From the NCBI RefSeq assembly GCF_007830435.1, contig NZ_VLLC01000015.1, forward strand, positions 25,490-89,489: DNA of 64,000 nucleotides. Direction: 5' to 3'. Positions 55,659 to 64,000 of this stretch are shown in pieces (the first letter of the stretch is position 1; each line of letters starts with the position of its first letter). Made by a program: the position numbers and the translations under genes. Source of the DNA: Desulfobotulus alkaliphilus. Lineage in GTDB: Bacteria; Desulfobacterota; Desulfobacteria; Desulfobacterales; ASO4-4. Under the pieces are notes generated by a model. The model had not been told where the DNA came from, ran no database searches, and worked only from the letters and a program-made list of their open reading frames with translations.

Positions 55659-56317
55659 CAGGTTTTATCCGTTTTCAGGGCGGCCAGTCTTTCGGAAATG
55701 GCATTTTTCCGGGACAGCTCTTCCAGCTCTGCCAGTTTAGCCGCAGAAGCCGTCTGCATGCCCCGGCCGGGAACTCCGGAAGCATTTTCAAGGATGCGGT
55801 CAAAAAGGGAGCCTGCCTTTTCCGCTTTGGTATCCAGAGATGCCTTTGCAGGCGCTTCCGAAAGACCTTCTTTTTCCTGACTTTTTTTGTAAGCAGCCAT
55901 TTCGGAACGCATTTCACGCTTTTTGGATTGCAGGGCCTGAATGAAACCTTCCAGCTCCTTTTCCTTTTCAAGGCACTCATCTATGGAAGCCGTCAGCACG
56001 GGAATAATGGCTTCAATATCCATCTGCTCGGCAATGCCCGTTTCAGCCAGATCATCCCGGTTCAGGGAAACGGCAACCCGGATCTGTTCCGAAAGCCCTT
56101 CATAGCGCTTTTTTTCTTCTCCCAGCCTTTTTTCAGCCATGTGCTTCTGGGCCAGCAGTCTGCCCAGTTCGGATCTGGCTTCTTCAATCACGGCATCCAT
56201 TTCCCTGACGGCTTCGGCCATCAGGCTTTCCGGCGCACTGTTCTCAAAGGATGTTACCAGACTGTTCATGCTGGCACTGAGCAGACGTGCCACCCTTCGA
56301 CGGATACTTTCACGCAT
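55658..56317 (-). CDS. PspA/IM30 family protein
   Basis: 219-residue cytosolic membrane-remodelling protein, almost all helical coiled coil. The N-terminal amphipathic helix (RRRVARLLSASMNSLV) and MAEAVREMDAVIEEARSELGRLLAQK fit PspA. C-terminal part has a low-complexity linker (SQEKEGLSEAPAKASL). First gene of the PspA-YqiJ-YqiK transcript; points to an envelope-stress role without the PspF/PspBC regulators. Confidence 0.9.
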   Translation of the reverse strand: MRESIRRRVARLLSASMNSLVTSFENSAPESLMAEAVREMDAVIEEARSELGRLLAQKHMAEKRLGEEKKRYEGLSEQIRVAVSLNRDDLAETGIAEQMDIEAIIPVLTASIDECLEKEKELEGFIQALQSKKREMRSEMAAYKKSQEKEGLSEAPAKASLDTKAEKAGSLFDRILENASGVPGRGMQTASAAKLAELEELSRKNAISERLAALKTDKT

Positions 56318-56410
56318 TTTTTCCTCCTGTAATCAGTGGGGTTTTGGGGCAGGCGTATCAGGCAGGTAAAAATCACCTGTCAGGCAGATTTTTAAGGATT
56401 CTTTAAGTTT

Positions 56411-56827
56411 TTATGCATAACCGGAACCTTGCTGTTTTTGACGAAAGACTCCTACTTTTGCATCCTCATTCCGGATATGTACCAGCACCCAGCTATTAAT
56501 GATCATATCCAGATCCTTTTTCAGTTGATCCAGATCCTTTGCATCCTTAAGGAGCAGGACCATATCTTTACGGATACCATCATGCAGGAGCCGGTGATTT
56601 TCAAGTTCAGGGTAATTCCATTCTTCCATCAACTGTTCTTCCGCATCAAAGTGAACGTCAATGTAATCAAAGAGGGATTGCAGGCTGGCTTTCAGTTCAG
56701 AAAAGTTTTTTCTGGGATCCATGATGGTCACAATGCGGTTAGCCAGCTCAAAAAGCATGCGGTGCTGGGCATCTATCTCAGGATCTCCGATGGCATATTC
56801 TGCCTGCCACTGAAAATGGTCGGGCAC
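56411..56827 (-). CDS. Bacteriohemerythrin
   Basis: 138-residue di-iron oxygen-binding protein. Ligands: His in DAQHRMLFE, His/Glu in YIDVHFDAEEQLM, His pair in ENHRLLHDG and His/Asp in WVLVHIRNEDAKV. It may carry or sense oxygen in an anaerobe exposed to air. Single gene. Confidence 0.93.
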   Translation of the reverse strand: MPDHFQWQAEYAIGDPEIDAQHRMLFELANRIVTIMDPRKNFSELKASLQSLFDYIDVHFDAEEQLMEEWNYPELENHRLLHDGIRKDMVLLLKDAKDLDQLKKDLDMIINSWVLVHIRNEDAKVGVFRQKQQGSGYA

Positions 56828-57104
56828 TGTAAACCTCCTTGTCAGGCAAAAATTTTCTGGTAGGTCAGGGAAGTACGCAGGGTATATCGTATAATCTTAA
56901 AAAAAATATATCAGAATGAAGGGAGGATAAGCAATCTGAACTTGCATAAAAAATATATTTTCCCGACATTTCCCTGCTTTTTTATTAAAAAAATATTGCA
57001 AAGCTTTTTCAGACCATTATGATGGCCTTCCTGTGCGGGAACCCGTCCGGGTTCCATGCCCTTCTGACAGACAGATGGCAGGGACTTACAATGCAGACTT
57101 TTTC

Positions 57105-57392
57105 ATGCAGTCATACAAGAAGGGGGTCTATTTGGAAACGGAAGCTTTATTCTTCTGGATGAACCGCAGTGAAATCGGTTTTTTTCGTTTTCTGCTGGAA
57201 GCCTATGAGGGCATGGGAGCCGTTACCACCCTTGACAGGGAAGGGGGGTTGGTCATGGTCCGTGTGGCACCGGGCTGTGTTGCTCTGGTGGAGGAAGTGG
57301 CTGCTTCCCTTGGTCCCGGAGCATCCCTTGTTCCCCTCAGCAGGACAGAGGTGGAGAATATGGGGTTTTCAACACAGCTCTGCCCTGGTTGA
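57105..57392 (+). CDS. DUF4911 protein upstream of miaB
   Basis: Short protein with the DUF4911 pattern (YLETEALFFWMNRSEIGFFRFLLEAYEGMGAVTTLDRE by residues 8-45) and a Gly/Val-rich second half. Start is uncertain: 57105 fits the family length (95 residues); in-frame starts at 57033 (GTG) and 57075 have no better ribosome site. It precedes miaB, a neighbourhood shared by many deltaproteobacterial genomes. Function unknown. Confidence 0.75.
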   Translation: MQSYKKGVYLETEALFFWMNRSEIGFFRFLLEAYEGMGAVTTLDREGGLVMVRVAPGCVALVEEVAASLGPGASLVPLSRTEVENMGFSTQLCPG

Positions 57393-57458
57393 TTGTATGG
57401 TAAAAATTTGTTTTTATGGCTTATATGCCTGTACTAAGGAAAACTCTCGGGGAAAAGA

Positions 57459-58814
57459 ATGAAGTCTCTTTATGTGTTTACCATTGGCTGCCAGATGAAT
57501 TCCTCTGATGCCGATCTTTTTTACCGTCTGCTGTCTCCCATGGGGTATCTGCCCACAGACAGTCCGGAAAGTGCCGACCTTGTCATTGTGAATACCTGTT
57601 CTATACGGGCCAAGGCCGAAGACAAGGCCTTCAGTTTCATTGGTCGGCTTCAGGCCATTAAAGCCGTAAAACCGGGTTTCCGCATCGGGGTGGCCGGTTG
57701 TGTGGCCCAGCAGGAAGGGGCTGGCATTCTTAGCCGTGTACCCTATGTGGATTTTATTTTTGGTACCCATGCCATATGGCGTCTTCCGGAAATTGTGACG
57801 GCACTGGAGGCCGGTTCCGGCAGAATCGTGGATGTGGATATGGCCGAAGAACTTCCTGAAAGACCGGACACCGGTGAGATGCGGGGAGGGGTTTCAGATT
57901 TTGTAACCATCATGAGGGGCTGCGATAATTTCTGCACCTACTGCGTTGTTCCCTATGTCCGGGGTCGGGAAATGAGCCGCAGGCCGGAAGCCATTGTGGA
58001 CGAGGTGAAAAAAAAGGTGGCTGCCGGAGCCAGAGAAATCACCCTTTTAGGCCAGAATGTGAACAGCTACGGGAAAAAAGAGGGGCTGCCCGATTTTCCG
58101 GAGCTTCTGCGCATGGTTGCAGATATTGAAGGGCTTCAGCGTCTTCGTTTTGCCACATCCCATCCCAAGGATCTTTCCGATGAGCTGATCGATGCCTTTG
58201 CACAGATCCCCGGACTCTGCAACCACCTGCACCTGCCCGTGCAGTCAGGCTCCACAGCCGTTCTTTCCCGTATGAACAGAAAATATACAAGGGAACACTA
58301 TCTGGAACGCATCGCCCGGCTGAGGGATGTCTGTCCGGATATCGCCCTTGGTACGGATATTATTGTGGGGTTCCCCGGAGAAAGCAGCGAAGATTTTAAC
58401 AAGACCCTTTCCCTTGTGGAAAGCATCCGTTATGATGGCGTCTTTGCCTTTGCCTACTCGGACAGGCCCAATGCAAAGGCCGCTGACTTTTCGGGTAAGG
58501 TTCCTGAAAAAGAAAAAAAGAGCCGCCTGGCTGAGCTGCTGGCCCTGCAGGATGAAATCACCCGTGAAAAAAATGAAGCCTGTGTGGGGAAAATGGAAGA
58601 AATCCTTGTGGAGGGTAAAAGCCCGAGAAAGGTGGATTCTTCTGCCATCACAGATCCTGCGGCAGGGGACCGGGTGACGGGAAGAACCCGAAGCAACCGG
58701 GTGGTTCATGCTATACTGGCCGAAGGAGAAAAAAATCCTGTGGGCCGGTGTATCCCCGTACGCATTGACCGTGCCCTGGGGCATTCCCTGTGGGGAAGTC
58801 AGACAGGGAAGTAG
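57459..58814 (+). CDS. miaB: tRNA-2-methylthio-N6-dimethylallyladenosine synthase
   Basis: Radical SAM methylthiotransferase acting on tRNA position 37. 451 residues: N-terminal UPF0004 domain with Cys in TIGCQMNSSDA, VNTCSIR and GCVAQ; radical SAM motif CDNFCTYC (about residue 150) and RGREMSR; C-terminal TRAM domain. GGGGAAAAG precedes the ATG. It is followed after 23 bases by the bifunctional nuclease gene. Confidence 0.96.
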   Translation: MKSLYVFTIGCQMNSSDADLFYRLLSPMGYLPTDSPESADLVIVNTCSIRAKAEDKAFSFIGRLQAIKAVKPGFRIGVAGCVAQQEGAGILSRVPYVDFIFGTHAIWRLPEIVTALEAGSGRIVDVDMAEELPERPDTGEMRGGVSDFVTIMRGCDNFCTYCVVPYVRGREMSRRPEAIVDEVKKKVAAGAREITLLGQNVNSYGKKEGLPDFPELLRMVADIEGLQRLRFATSHPKDLSDELIDAFAQIPGLCNHLHLPVQSGSTAVLSRMNRKYTREHYLERIARLRDVCPDIALGTDIIVGFPGESSEDFNKTLSLVESIRYDGVFAFAYSDRPNAKAADFSGKVPEKEKKSRLAELLALQDEITREKNEACVGKMEEILVEGKSPRKVDSSAITDPAAGDRVTGRTRSNRVVHAILAEGEKNPVGRCIPVRIDRALGHSLWGSQTGK

Positions 58815-58837
58815 ATATTTACCCAAGGAGGACCACG

Positions 58838-59347
58838 ATGTTTCGTGTTGAAATAGCCAGCCTGTCTCTGGATCCGTCAATCCGTCAGCCTGTTCTGATT
58901 CTGAAAAAATGTGATGGAGACGAGGCTGTTCCCCTTGTCATCGGTCATCTGGAAGCCGCAGGCATTGCCGCAGCCATCCGCAAGGAAAACCTTGAAAGCC
59001 CCATGACCCATGATCTTTTTGCATCCTTTATCCGTGAGACAGGCTACAGAATGATCCGGGCGGAGGTAACAAGCCTCAAAGAAGGTCGTTTTTCTGCAAA
59101 AATTTTTCTGGGCTCCGATGGAAGCGATGCCTTTCCCATGGATTCAAGGCCCAGTGATGCCATTGCCCTGGCTCTGCGCTTTGAAGCACCCATATTCATG
59201 GCAGCCCGTCTCTTTGGTCAGGGAGGGGTTGGCGAAGCAACAGGAAAAGCGGAAATGATTACAGAAGCTGCCGATACCTCCGAAGAAGGAAAAAAATGGC
59301 TGCGGGTACTTGAAAAAATGGATCCGGAACATTTTGGTCATGCCTGA
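58838..59347 (+). CDS. Bifunctional nuclease family protein (DUF151)
   Basis: 169-residue protein with the BFN/DUF151 core (LVIGHLEAAGIAAAI, PMTHDLF, PMDSRPSDAIALALR), and a short C-terminal helical UVR-like extension. Relatives show DNase and RNase activity in plants and bacteria. Start at 58838 preceded by AAGGAGG; a frame from 58790 overlaps miaB. Role in this organism is unknown. Confidence 0.9.
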   Translation: MFRVEIASLSLDPSIRQPVLILKKCDGDEAVPLVIGHLEAAGIAAAIRKENLESPMTHDLFASFIRETGYRMIRAEVTSLKEGRFSAKIFLGSDGSDAFPMDSRPSDAIALALRFEAPIFMAARLFGQGGVGEATGKAEMITEAADTSEEGKKWLRVLEKMDPEHFGHA

Positions 59348-59356
59348 TTTTGACAT

Positions 59357-61318
59357 TTATCTGGCCCTGTGCTCTTCCAGCAGGGCTTCTCTGATTTCCT
59401 TCCACCGTAAAGAATAGATGGCAAGGAAGCCGCTTTTGCCTTTCAGCGGCCTCGGTGGCAGGGGCGTGCAGGGCAGGCGGTTTTTAACCGCCTGATAGGT
59501 GGCCTCACCCAGAAGAATATCCGCATAGTCCACGGGGATTTCCTTTCCAAGCGTCTTTTCTGCCATAAGCTCCTGATTGACTTCTTTCGTGGCACTTTCA
59601 AGCCTTGCCGCCACATTCACGGCATCACCGATGGCCGTATAACTGAAGCGGAAGGAAGAGCCGAGATTGCCTACCACCGCAGGCCCGGTATTGATTCCTA
59701 TCCCCATTTGCAGGGGCTCATGTTCCGGATGAGCGGCATTGAATTTTTCAAGCTCCCTCAGCATGGATATGGCCGAAAGGCAGGCATGAAAGGCGTGGTC
59801 ATCATCATCCATGGGGGCGTTGTAGATGGCCATGATGGCGTCCCCTATATACTTGTCCAGAGTGCCCCTGTAGGTGAAAACCGCATGGGTCATGGGTTCA
59901 AAATAGGCGTTGAGCAACTGAACCATGGATTCCGCATCCATGGTTTCCGAACGGGCCGTAAAGCCCCTGAGATCCGTAAAAAGCAGGGAAAGCTCTCTGG
60001 CTTCTCCGCCAAGGCGGAGTTTTTCCGGATGAAGAATCAGGCTTTCCACCACCTCCGGAGCCAGATAGCTGGAAAAGGCAGAACGCAGGGCTTCGCTTCC
60101 GGCACGGCTTTCCATGTACAGATGCACTTCCCCTGAAAGAATGGCCAGCATGAGCCAGAGTCCCGGATAAAAGACTTCCAGCCAGATACCGCCGTAAAGA
60201 TAGCCGCCCAGACCCGCTCCATAAAGACCGACAAATAACAGGGAATAAAGAGAAAATCTCTGCCATGGTAACGCCATCCACAGAGAAGGCCACCAGAGAA
60301 GGCAGAAGAGAAAAAGAATGCCTGCCATTTTCCAGCCGGAAATGACTTCGGGTATGGAGCCATCCTCAAGGTTGGCCACAAAGGTGAGATGCATGAGGGG
60401 GCCGGGAAACTGCCCCACGGGTGTTGCCCTCAGATCGCTGACACCGGCTTCGCTGACACCCACAATGACAATTTTATCCTTCAGGGTCTCCGGATCAAAA
60501 TCCTCTTCCATCAGGCGGGTAAAACTTATGGAAGCATAGGAATCATGTCTGTAGAAATTTAAGCGTATGGCACCTCTGGCATCCGCAGGAATTTTTTTCT
60601 CTCCCATGAAAACCCCCTTATCCGTGAATATCAGGTCTTCATGGCGGGCCATGCGGGCCATCTGTACCCCAAGGTTGGGAAGGGCCAGATCCCCGACCCA
60701 AAAGGCCAGTGGATAATGGCGGAAACGCTGATCCGCATCGGGCAGGGTATTGAGGGCAGCCAGCAGGGGAATGGATTCGCGTATGGGAGAAACGGGGGCT
60801 TCCAGCCGCTCGCTTTCCAGAAGGCTGGCTCGACCTGTCTGCATGAGGGAAGAGTCCAGCAGATGCTCATACACATCTTCCCCCAGAGAAGAGAGTCTCG
60901 GACCATTTAAAAAGATACCGCCAATGACGGGCAGCCCTGAGAGGGCTTCGGCCAGTGCCGCATCTTTTTCTGCCTCAGTGGGTTCTGCAAAAATGATATC
61001 CAGCCCGATAACCTTTGCCATTGAAAGTGCGGAAAAGCCCTTTGCGATAATATCCCTTGACCAGGGCCACCTGCCAAATTCCTTAACGCTTTCGTGGTCT
61101 ATATCAATGAAAACAAGGGATGAGGGCGGTGTTTTTGTATTGAAGGCATAATAGGTGTCGCTCAAGGCCGATGCCATGGATGCAATGAGGGTGGGGGGGC
61201 GCAGGGAAAGGCCCCATATGCATAAAGCGGCAAAAAACATGATGAAAACCGGATGGGACAGGGTCTTTTTATCCGCAAGCTTCTTTATCTTTTGGGTCAG
61301 GGCTGTTTTTTTCAGCAT
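59357..61318 (-). CDS. CHASE2-sensor adenylate/guanylate cyclase
   Basis: 653-residue membrane cyclase: N-terminal membrane segment, CHASE2 extracytoplasmic sensor (about 45-325, FIDIDHESVKEFGRWPWSR), three membrane segments (330-400), class III cyclase domain with metal Asp in FTDLRGFTARSE, DKYIGDAIMAIYNAP and GDAVNVAARLES. Lys and Asp/Thr choice near the purine site could not be judged reliably, so cAMP versus cGMP is open. Start at 61318 has GGAG six bases upstream, unlike 61330. Confidence 0.92.
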   Translation of the reverse strand: MLKKTALTQKIKKLADKKTLSHPVFIMFFAALCIWGLSLRPPTLIASMASALSDTYYAFNTKTPPSSLVFIDIDHESVKEFGRWPWSRDIIAKGFSALSMAKVIGLDIIFAEPTEAEKDAALAEALSGLPVIGGIFLNGPRLSSLGEDVYEHLLDSSLMQTGRASLLESERLEAPVSPIRESIPLLAALNTLPDADQRFRHYPLAFWVGDLALPNLGVQMARMARHEDLIFTDKGVFMGEKKIPADARGAIRLNFYRHDSYASISFTRLMEEDFDPETLKDKIVIVGVSEAGVSDLRATPVGQFPGPLMHLTFVANLEDGSIPEVISGWKMAGILFLFCLLWWPSLWMALPWQRFSLYSLLFVGLYGAGLGGYLYGGIWLEVFYPGLWLMLAILSGEVHLYMESRAGSEALRSAFSSYLAPEVVESLILHPEKLRLGGEARELSLLFTDLRGFTARSETMDAESMVQLLNAYFEPMTHAVFTYRGTLDKYIGDAIMAIYNAPMDDDDHAFHACLSAISMLRELEKFNAAHPEHEPLQMGIGINTGPAVVGNLGSSFRFSYTAIGDAVNVAARLESATKEVNQELMAEKTLGKEIPVDYADILLGEATYQAVKNRLPCTPLPPRPLKGKSGFLAIYSLRWKEIREALLEEHRAR

Positions 61319-61661
61319 CGCTATCTCCATTTTTTTATTATCAAATCATGATACAAATCTCTATACTCCAGAATCTGATTCCATGACAAGCGCACATGGC
61401 AAGGACACTGATCCCCAATCCGGATTTTCTTGTGCTGAATGATCCCGCCTCAGCGCTGGATCGTTCCGTGCCGTTTTACGTGCTGAAATTTTTGCGACAC
61501 TTCAGGAAAAGCAGGGCCTTGAAAAGTGACTGCAAAAGAACTTGTAATAATGGTCGGGCTATCCTATGAAAACGAAATACTTTTCCGGATGATCCGGGAG
61601 ACATTTTTTTGTGGAGCTTCTTTCTCCCGGAAGATAAAAAACGAGGGAGGAGAGGTGAATT

Positions 61662-61733
61662 GATGAATACCATCCGTGATGCCCTGAAAAATGAGCTGAT
61701 GTATTGGGAGGCTCTTAGTGGAATCAAACCGCA
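61662..61733 (+). CDS. Short upstream ORF, 23 codons, overlapping the next start
   Basis: ATG 61662 follows a very strong ribosome site (GAGGGAGGAGAGG) and reads MNTIRDALKNELMYWEALSG plus four residues. It ends at 61733, overlapping the GTG start of the AlbA_2 gene by 16 bases. It may couple translation to that gene or be the remnant of a longer gene. No homology recognised. Confidence 0.5.
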
Positions 61734-63130
61734 TTGAATACAAAAAAGAACTGACGGATTCATTGGAAAAAGAAGTTGTCGCTTTTCTGAATTATCGTGA
61801 TGGCGGTGTCATTTTTATCGGCATAGATGATAAGGGAACCCTTGTTGGCGTAGATAAAAGCGATCAGCTTCAGCTGATTATCAAAGACAGAATCAGAAAC
61901 AATATCCAGCCTTCCGCCATGGGGCTTTTTGATGTGATTCTGGAAGCAAGGGAAGACAAAAAGCTTATTCGGATCATCGTTGCCGGTGGCATGGAAAAGC
62001 CCTATTATTTACGCAAATATGGCATGACGGAAAAAGGCTGTTTTATACGGATAGGCAGCGCAAGCGAACCCATGTCTCAGGATATGATAGATTCTCTCTA
62101 CAGCAGAAGAATCCGCAATACCATTGGAAAAATGGAATCAACCCGCCACAATCTTACCTTTGAACAGCTTAAAATTTATTATGAAACAAGGGGCTTGCAC
62201 CTGAATGCCTCTTTCATGAAAAATCTGGAACTGCTGACTCCCGAAGGAAAGCCCAATTATGCCGCTTATCTTTTAGCAGATGAAAACGGGGTTTCTGTTC
62301 AGGTGGCAAAATATGCGGACACGACACGGGTTGATCTTATAGAAAATATTGATTTTGGCCGCTGCTCTCTGATTAAAGCCTATAAAAATGTCATGGACAG
62401 AATGAATGTCGAAAATACCATTTATACAAGAATTGGTGTTCCTTTGCGGGAAGAGCGCCCGATGATTAACCCCATTGCCCTGCGGGAAGCGGTCGTCAAT
62501 GCCATTATTCATAACGACTACTCCAATGGCAGTATCCCCAAATTTGAATTTTTTTCTGACAGACTGGAAATTACCTCTGCCGGAGGACTGCCCTATGGCC
62601 TTGAAATGGAAGATTTCTTTGCAGGCCATACAGCCCCCCGTAATAAGGAAATTATGCGGATATTCCGGGATCTTGAAATTGTCGAACATCTTGGCTCAGG
62701 AATCCCCCGTATTTTAGAAGCTTATGGTCGGGAGTGCTTTCAGATCAGCCGGAATTTCATGCGGGTGGTTTTCCCTTATGCTCAACCCTTGCCAAAAAAA
62801 GATGATTTGCAAAAAATAGCCGGGCAAACAGGGAAACAAGTAGCCGAACAAGTAGCCGAACAAGTAGCCGAACAAGTAACCGAACAAGTAACCGAACAAG
62901 TAAAACGACTGCTTGAAGCAATTGGGGGGCAGGCAAAAGGAACCAAGGAACTGATGAGTGTTTTAAATTTGGCTCACCGGCCAACTTTTCTATACGGCTA
63001 TTTACAACCTGCCCTTGAATTGGGATTTATAGAAATGACGCAGCCTTCCTCCCCCAAAAGCCCGACTCAAAAATATCGCCTCACCGCAAAGGGTAAAGCC
63101 CTGCCGGGCAAGGGAAGTGACCATGCCTGA
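61718..63130 (+). CDS. AlbA_2/Schlafen-type ATP-binding putative transcriptional regulator
   Basis: 470-residue protein: N-terminal AlbA_2 (Schlafen AAA_4) domain (EYKKELTDSLEKEVVAFLNYRDGGVIFIGIDD), middle HATPase_c_4-like region (REAVVNAIIHNDYSNGS, SAGGLPYGL), then five exact 4-residue repeats (QVAE/QVTE, about residues 374-393) and a C-terminal winged-helix part. GTG start at 61718 with GGGAGG upstream. Similar genes sit in mobile or defence islands as often as in cores. Function unknown. Confidence 0.88.
   Translation: MESNRIEYKKELTDSLEKEVVAFLNYRDGGVIFIGIDDKGTLVGVDKSDQLQLIIKDRIRNNIQPSAMGLFDVILEAREDKKLIRIIVAGGMEKPYYLRKYGMTEKGCFIRIGSASEPMSQDMIDSLYSRRIRNTIGKMESTRHNLTFEQLKIYYETRGLHLNASFMKNLELLTPEGKPNYAAYLLADENGVSVQVAKYADTTRVDLIENIDFGRCSLIKAYKNVMDRMNVENTIYTRIGVPLREERPMINPIALREAVVNAIIHNDYSNGSIPKFEFFSDRLEITSAGGLPYGLEMEDFFAGHTAPRNKEIMRIFRDLEIVEHLGSGIPRILEAYGRECFQISRNFMRVVFPYAQPLPKKDDLQKIAGQTGKQVAEQVAEQVAEQVTEQVTEQVKRLLEAIGGQAKGTKELMSVLNLAHRPTFLYGYLQPALELGFIEMTQPSSPKSPTQKYRLTAKGKALPGKGSDHA
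62837..62896 (+). repeat. 12-bp in-frame tandem repeat in the AlbA_2 gene
   Basis: Five consecutive 12-bp units, CAAGTAGCCGAA three times then CAAGTAACCGAA twice, encode Gln-Val-Ala/Thr-Glu repeats. Exact units suggest slipped-strand expansion; length may vary between strains without breaking the frame. Confidence 0.9.
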
Positions 63131-63338
63131 CCTGCTTGAGCTTTGGCTAAAACACTTCGAACCGTCCTGGAAAGCCGACGCAGGAAAAAAAAGGATGTAC
63201 CAAGAAATCTGTATATTAAAAAATCAGCACCAGACAAAACACCGTCAGGGGCAGACCTGCGCTTCACTTTGCTCCAGAGCACAGCACAGGCCCATACCGA
63301 CCCCGTCCCGTACGGCATCCAAAAAAAAGGGGAAAAAC

Positions 63339-63641
63339 ATGCCATTTATCGAAGAACCAACAGGATATGAAAAGACGATCCTTTCAGACCTTCAAGGCGC
63401 ATGGGCTGTGCTGAGAGATTCCATAGTTGATGGTGAAAAATTCGACGGCTGGGATCGGGTATTGTTTCATGTTGATGAAGCAATGAGCTGGGAGAGTGTC
63501 CGAAACCTTAAACGAATGCCTCCACTTTTTTTAATCATCCGGAATCTGTGTATACAGGGAAAAGCACCTCAGGATATTATGGAAAACATTCAAGACCTTG
63601 ATGATATATTGGGGGAGGTTCTTTCGGAATTCCATAATTGA
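63339..63641 (+). CDS. Hypothetical protein, 100 aa
   Basis: 100-residue acidic, helical protein (MPFIEEPTGYEKTILSDLQG...). AAGGGG precedes ATG 63339. An open frame continues upstream to 63117 but its composition is unlike protein, so I use the inner start. No family recognised. Repeat A7 begins 44 bases after its stop. Confidence 0.55.
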   Translation: MPFIEEPTGYEKTILSDLQGAWAVLRDSIVDGEKFDGWDRVLFHVDEAMSWESVRNLKRMPPLFLIIRNLCIQGKAPQDIMENIQDLDDILGEVLSEFHN

Positions 63642-63685
63642 TCCGCATTGCATACCCGTGTACATAAACAAAGCTTTGTTTTTTT

Positions 63686-64000
63686 GTAATTATTCAGAAC
63701 AGTTTATTCCGAACTGCCAATGCTGTAATTGCAGCAGCATCGTACTGTTGCAAGGCTCCGTGGCTATTTGCAAGTGACATTGCAATCGTTTCGGATTCCG
63801 GCACTCAAGCCAAAAACCCAAAGCCTACTATAAAAAGCAATAAGCTTTTTCAGGCTTGAGTGCCGGAGTGCTAATAAAAAGCGGCAAACTGTCTGAGCCG
63901 CCACAAAGGCAGCACACCAAGGCCTGCTATGGTAATCAAAAAGCTTATCCTGCCTGTGGCGGGGAGTTTTTGCCGCTTCCGCACAGGGCAAGAAGCTCCC
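63686..64000 (+). mobile_element. Family A nested palindromic repeat, copy A7 (cut by window end)
   Basis: Left end GTAATTATTCAGAACAG, core left arm, then M2 (about 63797-63866) and most of M1 without its outer stem (63867 onward). The junction GCCGGAGTGCTAATAA between M2 and M1 matches A5, so A5 and A7 share an ancestor. Right end and target duplication lie beyond the window. Confidence 0.85.

Noticed and set aside
63764..63991. Short open frames inside family A copies that give near-identical peptides (for example those with PRHRQDKLFDYH)
   Set aside because: They exist only because the DNA repeat is repeated; they lack ribosome sites, appear on both strands and break at module junctions.

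Overview
The window looks like chromosomal DNA of a strictly anaerobic, probably sulfate-reducing or syntrophic member of the Desulfobacterota (old Deltaproteobacteria). The evidence is gene content: sigma-54 control of acyl-CoA genes, a B12-dependent acyl-CoA mutase operon, an OFA-type carboxylate transporter, a C_GCAxxG_C_C redox protein, DUF4911-MiaB-bifunctional nuclease order, bacteriohemerythrin and large hybrid histidine kinases. Species cannot be read from the sequence. No rRNA, tRNA, CRISPR array or intact transposase was seen.

Layout. 1-4.4 kb: a sigma-54 enhancer-binding protein (cut by the window edge), three matching 20-bp dyads, a textbook -24/-12 promoter, a family I CoA-transferase and an OFA transporter. 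4.4-9.1 kb: repeats, then cysK, an SDR epimerase, mtnN and small genes on the minus strand. 9.2-14.2 kb: a minus-strand B12 operon (mutase large and small subunits, MeaB-type G-protein, CobO, DUF2284) behind a second sigma-54 promoter; its active-site residues point to isobutyryl-CoA mutase rather than methylmalonyl-CoA mutase. 15.4-22 kb: a cobalamin riboswitch heading btuF-btuD-btuC-DUF4465-btuB-surface protein. 22-33.4 kb: hydrolases, a drug-efflux MFS, an AMIN protein, guaA, efp and a histidine kinase. 33.7-44 kb: radical SAM/HDAC pair, MoxR-DUF58-TgpA operon, orphan TRAP binding protein and a dCache hybrid kinase. 44.3-51.8 kb: a complete trp operon (trpE-G-D-C-F-B-A) with a Trp-Trp-Trp leader peptide and attenuator. 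51.9-52.6 kb: a broken amino-acid binding protein. 53.2-64 kb: PspA-YqiJ-YqiK, hemerythrin, miaB cluster, CHASE2 cyclase, AlbA_2/Schlafen regulator.

The most unusual content is two families of non-coding mobile repeats. Family A (seven copies, 191-469 bp, last one cut by the window end) has 17-bp terminal inverted repeats starting GTAA, leaves 8-bp target duplications, and is built as palindromes nested inside palindromes, with two optional internal modules that appear in different combinations. One of these modules keeps its arms but changes its loop in every copy. Family B (three copies, 223-228 bp) has CTGATTAC ends and a perfect 10-bp target duplication at all three copies. One A copy sits inside the trp operon between trpF and trpB, and one B copy landed on the edge of an A copy.

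How genes work together: B12 uptake (riboswitch-controlled), cobalamin adenosylation (CobO), mutase chaperone (MeaB type) and the B12-dependent mutase form one functional theme, joined to CoA activation and uptake of short-chain carboxylates under sigma-54 control.
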